From NCBI GenBank assembly GCA_021737405.1, contig JAIPEG010000013.1, positions 1 to 64,000 on the forward strand: a DNA stretch of 64,000 bases, read 5' to 3'. The translations under genes were made by a program, and so were the position numbers. This stretch comes from Bacteriovoracaceae bacterium (GTDB lineage Bacteria > Bdellovibrionota > Bacteriovoracia > Bacteriovoracales > Bacteriovoracaceae). The notes beneath the pieces were generated by a model. That model saw only the letters and a list, made by a program, of their open reading frames with translations. It searched no databases and had not been told where the DNA came from. This document shows positions 1-7,989 of this stretch, in pieces. The stretch's first letter is position 1, and every line of letters starts with the position of its first letter.

Positions 1-1554
1 GTGAGATTTTTGTTCGTGTTCATTCTATTTTCCAGCATGGCGTTTGCCGAAAATGGGGGGGACTCTTTGAGTCTAGCGGACTTTGACTTTCAGGCCAACG
101 TTGCCCTTCCAGCAGTTAATTCAGAAGTTAAAGAAGAGGTCCCAGTTCTTTCGGGACCTTTATCAAATCAGGATGTTCTAATAGGCCGCTTGGTTTTAAA
201 CGACCTGATTCCCTTAAGTGGAGGCAATGTTCCACCACAAGCTGCTTATCAAAATGGTCTTTTTAGAGTTGGTGAAATTTTGGCCACAGCAAGTGAGACA
301 GGAAGTGAAAATATTTATGAAGTCATGCTCTTTGCGCCTAGCTCAGATGAGACAGGAGTTGATCAAAAACCTGTGCGCATACCGGGACGCTTTTCCCTTA
401 CAGAGAGTCAGATTAGAGGCCTCATGGGTCTATCTGCTGCAGATCAAGCGGATATAGGATTAACTAACGTCGTGAACCGTCGCTACACCACAGCAATAGA
501 CTGCGATCGTTTTGCCGGCTTCACTAATGAGACCTCATATAGAGAACAAGCAGCTGTGCGAGCACAAGCTCCCTTAAGTCCACCTCTAGCGCCAGAGCGT
601 TATGAGAGAGGTCAGAGGGACCCAAGTGGGAGTGCACCAACTTATTCAGGAACTGATTTGCCTCAAGCCAATTTTGCTTCTGGGCAAACCACTGCCGTCG
701 GTGATGGAACAGGTTTAGTAAATCGAAGAGAGAATGATCCTAATGCCAGTCAAGAGACTCCTGGGTGTGAATCACTCTCTGCGACAGAAGTAGAAAGACA
801 AGGTAATCCAGATCTAGAAATGAACGAGGAAAACCTAACTCGCTGTATTGAATCTATTCAAGACTTTATTTTAAGAGGAGTCTCTCAGCCACCATCAGTT
901 GATGATAGGGCCCTCGTCTTTAGAAGATTATTTGATCTTCCTAATCACGAACAGGAATTTGCAGCGGCCATTTTTACAGCGGATGGAGAGGCCGGTGGTG
1001 AGTCAAATCCGTTAGACATTATTATGGTTTTAAAAGTTCTCTCTAATCGGCGAGATAATGCCAATGGGGTAGAGGCCGAACTTCAAACTTGTCGCGATAA
1101 TCACCCTGCTGGCCCTGAAAGAGTGGCCTGCTTTGGAGAAGCTAATCGGGAGAGTGTATTTAATCTTCTCGATGTGGCCCTCGATCGTCTTCAGTTTTCA
1201 ATGTATAACTCAGGAGATGGTGGCAATTGGGATGAACGCTTTGGTCATAAGCAGCCAGGCCAATTTAGAAGCTCAATTAATGCCTTTTTAGCTTATTCAG
1301 GTGTGGAAAGTTTTACAGTAGAAGGAAATAGTAACGCCAGTATAAATAACATTTATCATTATCACACCCCTGAATCTAGGCCCCGTTGGCGTGATGAGAG
1401 TAAGATGCTTAGAATTAGGGGGACTCATGAAACACTTGGGGAGTTATCTCCTACGACGGGCCATGTTTTCTATTTCAACCACGACAATGGAGGGTCTCCG
1501 CGTGGAGATGGTTGGTATCGAAATGTTAGGCATGAATTTAGGAGTTTTCCATAA
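1..1554 (+). CDS. Secreted SleB/CwlJ-like cell-wall hydrolase (putative)
   Basis: 517 aa read from the GTG at the window edge. A signal peptide (MRFLFVFILFSSMAFA) begins at residue 1, so the true start is here or a few codons upstream, outside the window. Residues 30-280 are low-complexity and match nothing I know. Residues ~325-500 resemble the Hydrolase_2 (SleB/CwlJ) fold: an EAGGE segment with candidate catalytic E330, a VLKVLSNRR stretch like the family's 'V.LNR', LQFSMYN near residue 399, and a late NIYHYHTPESRPRW segment like the family's 'AthFhnP..P.W'. SleB proteins cleave peptidoglycan glycan strands as lytic transglycosylases. Here it would act in the periplasm or be secreted. The assignment rests on motif order only; the N-terminal half has no assigned role. 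It is followed 2 bp later by another secreted protein. Confidence 0.5.
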   Translation: MRFLFVFILFSSMAFAENGGDSLSLADFDFQANVALPAVNSEVKEEVPVLSGPLSNQDVLIGRLVLNDLIPLSGGNVPPQAAYQNGLFRVGEILATASETGSENIYEVMLFAPSSDETGVDQKPVRIPGRFSLTESQIRGLMGLSAADQADIGLTNVVNRRYTTAIDCDRFAGFTNETSYREQAAVRAQAPLSPPLAPERYERGQRDPSGSAPTYSGTDLPQANFASGQTTAVGDGTGLVNRRENDPNASQETPGCESLSATEVERQGNPDLEMNEENLTRCIESIQDFILRGVSQPPSVDDRALVFRRLFDLPNHEQEFAAAIFTADGEAGGESNPLDIIMVLKVLSNRRDNANGVEAELQTCRDNHPAGPERVACFGEANRESVFNLLDVALDRLQFSMYNSGDGGNWDERFGHKQPGQFRSSINAFLAYSGVESFTVEGNSNASINNIYHYHTPESRPRWRDESKMLRIRGTHETLGELSPTTGHVFYFNHDNGGSPRGDGWYRNVRHEFRSFP

Positions 1555-1556
1555 AA

Positions 1557-2039
1557 ATGAAATTAATAATTTCCTTTCTCTTTTTATTTTCAACTCAAGC
1601 GGAACCAATCATTCCTTCGGTGAAGCAGTTTAAATTGATTCAAAGAGAAAATAATAAATTCTATCTCATTAAGAAAAGAGACATTAGTAAAATTAATCTA
1701 TTGGTTAAAGAAGAGAAGAAACTTGAAATCATTGAACTCAATGTTTCAGGATCCAAAGCCCGTCTCATCACAATTTCTACTTTGAATAAAGCTGCCAATC
1801 TTTATTGTGTCATCTACTCCGCAGGGGAATCAGGAACAAGTCTCATTGTTGAGGAGCATCGTTGTGCTCTCTATAATACTGATTCGATGCGTTTTGAGGG
1901 GGATTTCCCATTTCAATATCTCCCTAAGACCAAAGACACTTCTATTAGACTTAGTCAGCCTGAATATAAAGTTGAAGACAAGAAATTAAAGATTTTTGAT
2001 AATGGGGTTTTGATAAAGGCTCTTGAACTTTATAAGTGA
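1557..2039 (+). CDS. Small secreted protein, unknown function
   Basis: 160 aa. It starts two bases after the upstream stop and has a short signal peptide (MKLIISFLFLFSTQAEP). The mature part is rich in Lys, Ile and Leu, contains two cysteines (in NLYCVIYS and EEHRCALYN) that could form a disulfide, and looks beta-rich. I do not recognise a family. Its tight spacing with the SleB-like gene before and the lipoprotein gene after suggests one transcription unit for envelope proteins. Confidence 0.6.
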   Translation: MKLIISFLFLFSTQAEPIIPSVKQFKLIQRENNKFYLIKKRDISKINLLVKEEKKLEIIELNVSGSKARLITISTLNKAANLYCVIYSAGESGTSLIVEEHRCALYNTDSMRFEGDFPFQYLPKTKDTSIRLSQPEYKVEDKKLKIFDNGVLIKALELYK

Positions 2040-2046
2040 GTTAGAA

Positions 2047-2763
2047 ATGAAATTTTTAATAACGTTATTCGTTCTATTAACTAGCTGCTCTCTTGTTTCC
2101 CCTAAAAAAGAAAGGGGAATATCATCATACGGTGGAAGTGACGATGTTGATTGTGAGCTTCTAAACAAAGGCTGCCTTCTTAAAAGAAACTCAAGAACGC
2201 TGATCGTCTTCTTTAGAGGATGGGTCTCTCCCCATATGGCCTCTCGCTATGGGGGATCTCGAAAGCAAGTTTCTTCCAGTGACTGGGCAAAAGCCGCGCG
2301 AGATTTACTGGATGAAGATTTAAGACTCAAAGAGATTCCTCTTGAAAGTAGCCTCTTTGTAGTGGGCTCAGCTCACCTTGGTCTCTCTCAGGCAGAATTA
2401 GTATTGCTGTTAGAGGAAAGTGGGGCAGAGGATATTGTCTTTGCCGCTCATTCTGGTGGGTATAAAGGAATGCGGGCAACGATAAAACCTATGCCTCTAG
2501 AATTTTGGGAGAATATCTCAGGAATTTGGTTACTTGATAATTTCTATGGTGGAGCTAGCTTTGCACAAGACTTAAGGCGAAACTTTGGAGAGGACTTTCT
2601 AAGAGAGCACTGTTTTGGCTTTATCACTGATCACAATAGAGACCCCTATATAAATCATTATCAAAGCTTTTGCCCTAATACTCTTAAAAGTGGTGTTAGC
2701 CATTCGGGTGGCGTGGCCAAGTGTATGCCATTTTTTGAACGGGGGGAGAGTTGCGTCCCTTAA
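2047..2763 (+). CDS. Lipoprotein with alpha/beta-hydrolase-like nucleophile motif
   Basis: 238 aa. I chose the ATG at 2047 because it gives a textbook lipoprotein signal (MKFLITLFVLLTSCS, lipobox LTSC); the frame is open 24 bases further upstream. The mature protein contains AAHSGGYKG, which resembles the G/A-x-S-x-G nucleophile elbow of serine hydrolases, preceded by a beta-strand-like DIVF. A later FITDHN and IWLLDNFYGG could supply other active-site parts. This suggests an envelope-anchored esterase or peptidase, but the fold is inferred from one motif. It follows the previous gene by 7 bp. Confidence 0.5.
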   Translation: MKFLITLFVLLTSCSLVSPKKERGISSYGGSDDVDCELLNKGCLLKRNSRTLIVFFRGWVSPHMASRYGGSRKQVSSSDWAKAARDLLDEDLRLKEIPLESSLFVVGSAHLGLSQAELVLLLEESGAEDIVFAAHSGGYKGMRATIKPMPLEFWENISGIWLLDNFYGGASFAQDLRRNFGEDFLREHCFGFITDHNRDPYINHYQSFCPNTLKSGVSHSGGVAKCMPFFERGESCVP

Positions 2764-2821
2764 GAGTGCTTGCCTAATATTCGTTCACTCATAACTAGAT
2801 GAGATCTGTTAGAATCTCAAG

Positions 2822-3499
2822 ATGAGCGAAAAATGGGTCATTTCTCAGATTTGGAAAGACATCCTCTTTATTAATTTTAAGGTAGATCCAGACATTGTTC
2901 GGGCGGCGCTTCCTGCTCCTCTTGAGTTAGATACTTTTAAAGGCGATGCTTTCTTATCTGTCGTTCCCTTTCGAATGGAGGGGGTGCGCTTTCCCTTCAC
3001 GACCACGTTGCCCTTTTCGAGTCTTTGGGAACTAAATCTAAGAACCTATGTTTCTGTAAACGGGCGAAGAGGTATTTATTTTTTCACATTGGACACAGAT
3101 CATTTACTAGCAAAGTGGATTGCAAAAACTTTTTTTTTCCTACCTTATCGATTTCGACCGATGCGTGCCCGGGTGGAAAATAAAGAGTATGAATTTGTTG
3201 CCAAGGACTCTCTTGATATTAAGGCAAAAATCAGTGAGATACCTTTACTCATAAGTGAATATAACGAGTGGTTGGTAGAGCGCTATAGTCTCTTCACCGT
3301 GAAACAAAGCCCTCAAGGCAATCAATTGTGGCGAGGTGATGTGGTTCATAGACCTTGGTCATTAAATTACTGCGAATTAAAGATAAAGGAAGAGGGGCTT
3401 TGCCGAGAGTTTTTTAAAACTGGTGACATTGAGTTAGATTCCTCTTTCTATGCCTTAGAATTACCCGTTTACTTTAAACCTTTTAAACGCATGCTATAA
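2822..3499 (+). CDS. DUF2071 (YqjF-like) family protein
   Basis: 225 aa, no signal peptide. The N-terminus (WKDILFINFKVDPDIVRAAL) and the following VPFRMEGVRF, ELNLRTYV and GIYFFTLDTDHLLA segments match the pattern of DUF2071/YqjF proteins, whose usual length is 220-250 aa. The family is cytosolic with an acetoacetate-decarboxylase-like fold and no generally established reaction. The sequence appears complete. A DUF6435-like small protein follows 11 bp later. Confidence 0.75.
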   Translation: MSEKWVISQIWKDILFINFKVDPDIVRAALPAPLELDTFKGDAFLSVVPFRMEGVRFPFTTTLPFSSLWELNLRTYVSVNGRRGIYFFTLDTDHLLAKWIAKTFFFLPYRFRPMRARVENKEYEFVAKDSLDIKAKISEIPLLISEYNEWLVERYSLFTVKQSPQGNQLWRGDVVHRPWSLNYCELKIKEEGLCREFFKTGDIELDSSFYALELPVYFKPFKRML

Positions 3500-3510
3500 A
3501 TGAGGAAAAG

Positions 3511-3696
3511 ATGTTTGGATTTTTAAAAAGTGACCCCAAGAAGAAGTTACAGGCTGAATTTGAGCGCCTGTCAAAGAAAGCGATGGAGGCCCAACAAAAC
3601 GGAAATATCGAACTCTTTGGTGAGCTGTCACAAAAGGCCGAGGAAATAGGCCAGCAGCTGGATCAATTAAACAAAGACCAAGAGAAAGGTGTCTAA
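3511..3696 (+). CDS. DUF6435-like small protein
   Basis: 61 aa. The opening MFGFLKSDPKKKLQAEFERL followed by AMEAQQNGNIELFGELSQKAE is the hallmark of the short DUF6435 family found in many proteobacteria. These are highly charged, helical cytosolic proteins of unknown function. A GAGGAAAAG segment precedes the ATG. It is probably co-transcribed with the DUF2071 gene. Confidence 0.65.
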   Translation: MFGFLKSDPKKKLQAEFERLSKKAMEAQQNGNIELFGELSQKAEEIGQQLDQLNKDQEKGV

Positions 3697-3800
3697 AAGT
3701 CAATTTAGCCCTAGAATTTTTACAAAATGACTTTAAGCAAAACCCGATTCATGCAATAAGTTTCTCACCAAAAATCTAAAGGAACGAGAGAGGAACTTTT

Positions 3801-4658
3801 ATGAAACTCAAGAATGCAATCATTGGTCTATCTTTGCTAGCAACTGCGGCCCTCACAAGCTGTGGCGGTGGTGGTGGAACGACAACCTACGGTTATTACA
3901 ACACTCCTTATATTACTGCTAATCAGTTTGTTAATTCACTTAACAGCGTTGATGGAACATCTTTTCCAAATGATTCATATATCGTGAGAGATATCTATTC
4001 TACTGATAGAAGCTATTATAGTAGTGAAGATTGGTTTGTGATTTGGGATGCTGATCGTGGCACACACATGGCCGTTAGTCTTCAATACCTTAGATCACTT
4101 ACTTATTACTCATATTACTCAAGTAGTTACCAAACAGCTGCAGAGTATCGTTTTATTGAAGAAGCTGATTTCTATGGAGCTAATCCATATGGTGTTGGTA
4201 GCGATTATGAAGAAGTTTATTACGATGCATTTTTTGATGATTATGTCGGTCGTGTTACTGGTCTAAGCTATGAAGATGAAGTTGAGTCAACAGACGTGAA
4301 CCTTCTTGCTGGTGAGTCTCAATTTAAGAAGCTTGCTCAAAAAGTAGCTAATATCTCTTACGCATACGAAGTATCCCCTGAAATGGCTCTCTCTCTAGCT
4401 TCTCTTGGTGATAAAGTTGAAGGAATGATCAAGAAAGGTGCAAGTCAAGAAGAGCTCACTTCAGCTGATCAAGAGGTTCTCCTTAATGACCTTCAGCACT
4501 TAACAGGTGTTTCACTTGAAGAAGTTATCGCGGCTAGTGCATCTGCTGATGGTAAAAAGGCCATCATCGAAAAGATCGCTGCAAAGAATGCTGGAAGCGG
4601 TATTACTGCCCAAAAGCTAGAAGATAAGATCCTTCCAGAGCTATTTGGTATTAAGTAA
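3801..4658 (+). CDS. Lipoprotein, unknown function
   Basis: 285 aa with a lipoprotein signal peptide; the lipobox ends LTSC and is followed by a glycine linker (CGGGGG). Residues 30-160 are very rich in Tyr, Ser and Asp, for example YYSYYSSSYQ. Residues 165-285 are Ala/Lys/Glu-rich and probably helical. I do not recognise a family. A good ribosome site (GAGAGGAAC) lies before the ATG, and a strong intrinsic terminator follows, so it is probably monocistronic. The tyrosine-rich region suggests a surface-exposed, low-complexity domain. Confidence 0.65.
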   Translation: MKLKNAIIGLSLLATAALTSCGGGGGTTTYGYYNTPYITANQFVNSLNSVDGTSFPNDSYIVRDIYSTDRSYYSSEDWFVIWDADRGTHMAVSLQYLRSLTYYSYYSSSYQTAAEYRFIEEADFYGANPYGVGSDYEEVYYDAFFDDYVGRVTGLSYEDEVESTDVNLLAGESQFKKLAQKVANISYAYEVSPEMALSLASLGDKVEGMIKKGASQEELTSADQEVLLNDLQHLTGVSLEEVIAASASADGKKAIIEKIAAKNAGSGITAQKLEDKILPELFGIK

Positions 4659-4687
4659 TTAAGATTTAAAAAGAATAAGTTTGAGTC

Positions 4688-4721
4688 AGGCCCGGTGGAG
4701 AACACCGGGCCTTTCTTTTTT
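4688..4721 (+). terminator. Rho-independent terminator
   Basis: A perfect 10-bp stem, AGGCCCGGTG / CACCGGGCCT, with a GAGAA loop is followed by TTCTTTTTT. It closes the lipoprotein gene ending at 4658. Confidence 0.9.
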
Positions 4722-4839
4722 CCTCGAAACCCTGTCAAAAGTTTAGTCAACTCCTGCCATTTAAGCTTCTGTTTTTACTAGGATTTTGTGGTCCTATATT
4801 TGCATATTTATAGCTAGATTCTAATAACTAAGAGGAAAT

Positions 4840-7800
4840 GTGCTGCAAGACTACCTTGGCAAATCATTCATATACTCTCTTTTGGCCACTCTAGTGGTTA
4901 TGACATCTGTTTATTCACAGCAAGAGGCCATCCCTCTCACTTCTCAACGTCAGCCCTCTAATGATCTTCTCTATAAAGGCAGAGTGTTGACAGCAGAGGA
5001 AGCTCGCCTTCTTTTAAGAGACACAAGCCTAAATTTAGACCTCTCTCAATTGGATCCTGTTCCGTCCTCCGTTTGGACTAATGACATTCAGTCAGTTCTT
5101 GATGCTGATGTTGATAATATTCCGGTAAATGAGGAAGAAGCTTATGACTTCAAGGGAACAATCGTTTCGAATCAAGGAATCATTCGATTCAACGTGATCC
5201 CACAAAGAAATAAGGAAAATGTATTCACCATATTGATGGAAAAAACCTTGCACACGACTCTCTTAAGAAGAAATCTATTGAGAAAGCTTGGTTACATTGT
5301 TCCTCCAATGAAATACCTTAAAAAAATCAAAGTAACATTTCATTCAGTGATGGAAAGAAATCATTTTCTAACCAAAGAGCTTCCAGAGGCCACCTATGGT
5401 GCACCTTCTCGTTGGCTAGGGTTTGACCATAAAGAATTAAAAGACGATCAGCTCACGCTGACTTTTCATGATGTTGTGGGCCTTATGCCTTCAGAAACTG
5501 ATCACTATAATCTCGCCATGGGAGTGCCTCCAAGGCGTTTAACGACAAGGACTTTGCGCTCTCTCTTGATTCCATACGCTCTTTTAAATGTTGGGGAGTC
5601 GGTAAATAAGTTACCCTGGACCGTTGGGCGAGTGGATAATGATAATTTAATCCTACCTCACTTTACCTATGCCAACATGAACACAACCTTAGATGATACG
5701 AAATGGTCACTTCGAAGGGTGGCCCTTCTCGATAGATTGGATTGGGAAGAAGTCGTTAAAGAAGCGGGTTTTCCAACGGCCGTAGAGAAGATTTTAATCG
5801 AAAAATTGATTAGTAGAAGAAACTCCCTTTTAAGCCTTCTTGGGATTGAGCATGTTCCTCTTAATGTTAATACAGAAATTTCCTATGAAGAAGATTTAGT
5901 GAAAGGTCAGTTAACGAAAGAGGACTGGTCTGGCTTTGCCAGTCGCTTTTCTCACGGAGAACCTGATTCACCCTTTAAAGACTTTCATTTCTTTATTTTT
6001 TCAAAAATTCAAAACTCTGCCATTACGAATTTACTCAATAAATTTAACGAAAAATTGGATATTTTTGATCCTTCAGAGAAGAAATTGGAATTTCTTCAGG
6101 ACCAGTTTGAAAAGGGCCTTGAAGACTATGTCGAAACAGGCGTGTTTAAAGAATTTCCGGTCGGTACCTGGTTTAGCCCTATATTAACGGGAAATTTAAT
6201 CTTAAGTAGAGATATTGTCGTTGGGAATTATTTAGGGACAGATAATCTGGTGCAGCTTGCAGACACTATTGGTGTCTCTGTAACTCTTGGTGGAATCCTT
6301 GGAGTAGAGAATATTCCTCGCTGGCCCGTTGCTACGGCAACAGGCACTGTTAATGCTGTTAGAACTTACACCCACCTTAAGCCCGTTAAAACCTTAAAGG
6401 CGACGTTTAAAGAGCCTTATAAGAATATGATGGTTCCTCTTTTAAAACTTAAATTAAAAAAGAAATTAGATGAACTCGCCAATGTTCCAAGCCTGGAGGG
6501 AGGTATTGTTCCTGAAAATGGCGTGGACCCGAGGCTAAAAGTTATTGAGGAATTAATAGGGGAAGTGAATTCACATCTAGGAGTTGGAGAATCTCTTCTG
6601 ATTACTGATAGGCTAACCCCGAACTTAATGGGGTCAGGTTCTTTTAGTATGCTTGAAACCAAGTTCTCATTATCTGCGGGAACAAGTGGCGCCATGGTTC
6701 GTCGCCTCCATCTCTATCGAAAAGATGCTTCAACGATTCAAATATATGAGGATCGAGGGCATGGGCTGACATTAAGTGTAAGTGCTAGCATAAGCAACCT
6801 AATCCCAATCGTTAAATTAAGTAGCGATAGAACGAATGGTAAATATAAAGTAAAAATGCATTCGGTAAACATAAATAGTGATGTCTCTGAGAACCCAGAC
6901 CTATTCTCAAATGCAAAGGCACTCCATTATTTATTAGAAGAAGGCTCAAGTGAATTATTAGAGGTTAGAGAAAGGCCTTATTCAGTTGAAGGAGATTTTG
7001 ATGATCGCTCTGTTAAACTCTCTTTTTTAGTTTGGCGCTCAAAATACCTAACGGGTGATAATGAAATTACTGTGGTGACGCCGACAAAAAATCGCACAGA
7101 ATATGTAAGCTTAACAAGCGCTTCTCAATCAGGGATTAACTATCAGTCGTTTACTTATGATGTTCTAAATTATTACTTAAAAGAGTGGACAAAGGATTTA
7201 CCGATAACTCCTCAGCTTGATCCTGAAAGGTATAAAAACCCTGGTCAGAGTATTTTTGGGGTTAGTGAAACGGTAAGTGGCAGATATGAGGCACGAAAAG
7301 TTAATGAGAAACTAGAGAAGCCTTTTCTTTCACTTAGTACAAGAAGAGAAGGGTGGTCTGCGAGTAAGAAGAAGCTTCTTGAAAATATTAATGAACTCAA
7401 TGAGCAATACAACAGAAGACTATTTGATCCGCGAAGTATCGAAAACTCCTCTGGCCTTAATCTCTTTGACATTAGTGTTAGTACAAATATTTATGAGGAA
7501 GGAATTGAACGCCTTAAAAGTGTTAAGCAAAGAGACATTGAAAAAGTAAGCAGGCAGTACTCTAGGGACCGTAGCCGCCTTTGTGGAGTTTTTGAAAGAA
7601 GAAACTTTAATATTAGAACGGCGAGCCAGTTTACTCAGTGTCAAAACCTAAAAACAATGGAAGACAAGGCCCGTGACTGTCAAAGAATGCGCAGACAGGA
7701 GGGGGACTCAAAGGATCAGGCAAAATGCACAATGGAGTTGGCAAAGAGCATGGTTAAGAATCTTGAATTTAAAGATTTCGTTAATATTGTTGGTGAAGAA

Positions 7801-7989
7801 AATATATATGTTTATGGTGTGATAAATGGTTTTCGAAAGGATTCAGAAATTCTCAATGAACCCATTCGCTCAAATACGATTGGTCGTATTCGAGGACAAT
7901 ATTGGAATGGGCCACTTGATCGCGTAAAAGAAATTATGGGCATTCAGGGCGGAGAGTTTCACGGTAAATGGATAAGGGAGAGTCTGTGA
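4840..7989 (+). CDS. Large secreted protein, unknown function, paired with S8 protease
   Basis: 1049 aa from a GTG start preceded by AGAGGA. A hydrophobic N-terminal segment (YSLLATLVVMTSVYS) indicates a signal peptide. The body has no motif I can name. It has repeated hydrophobic/charged beta-like stretches, a glycine-rich TIGVSVTLGGILGVEN section near residue 480, and a cysteine-rich charged section near residues 915-970 (five Cys). No transmembrane segment stands out after the signal. The stop codon overlaps the ATG of the subtilisin gene (TGATG), so the two are translationally coupled and the proteins probably work together, as substrate, chaperone or assembly partner. That role is inference. 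Confidence 0.6.
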   Translation: MLQDYLGKSFIYSLLATLVVMTSVYSQQEAIPLTSQRQPSNDLLYKGRVLTAEEARLLLRDTSLNLDLSQLDPVPSSVWTNDIQSVLDADVDNIPVNEEEAYDFKGTIVSNQGIIRFNVIPQRNKENVFTILMEKTLHTTLLRRNLLRKLGYIVPPMKYLKKIKVTFHSVMERNHFLTKELPEATYGAPSRWLGFDHKELKDDQLTLTFHDVVGLMPSETDHYNLAMGVPPRRLTTRTLRSLLIPYALLNVGESVNKLPWTVGRVDNDNLILPHFTYANMNTTLDDTKWSLRRVALLDRLDWEEVVKEAGFPTAVEKILIEKLISRRNSLLSLLGIEHVPLNVNTEISYEEDLVKGQLTKEDWSGFASRFSHGEPDSPFKDFHFFIFSKIQNSAITNLLNKFNEKLDIFDPSEKKLEFLQDQFEKGLEDYVETGVFKEFPVGTWFSPILTGNLILSRDIVVGNYLGTDNLVQLADTIGVSVTLGGILGVENIPRWPVATATGTVNAVRTYTHLKPVKTLKATFKEPYKNMMVPLLKLKLKKKLDELANVPSLEGGIVPENGVDPRLKVIEELIGEVNSHLGVGESLLITDRLTPNLMGSGSFSMLETKFSLSAGTSGAMVRRLHLYRKDASTIQIYEDRGHGLTLSVSASISNLIPIVKLSSDRTNGKYKVKMHSVNINSDVSENPDLFSNAKALHYLLEEGSSELLEVRERPYSVEGDFDDRSVKLSFLVWRSKYLTGDNEITVVTPTKNRTEYVSLTSASQSGINYQSFTYDVLNYYLKEWTKDLPITPQLDPERYKNPGQSIFGVSETVSGRYEARKVNEKLEKPFLSLSTRREGWSASKKKLLENINELNEQYNRRLFDPRSIENSSGLNLFDISVSTNIYEEGIERLKSVKQRDIEKVSRQYSRDRSRLCGVFERRNFNIRTASQFTQCQNLKTMEDKARDCQRMRRQEGDSKDQAKCTMELAKSMVKNLEFKDFVNIVGEENIYVYGVINGFRKDSEILNEPIRSNTIGRIRGQYWNGPLDRVKEIMGIQGGEFHGKWIRESL

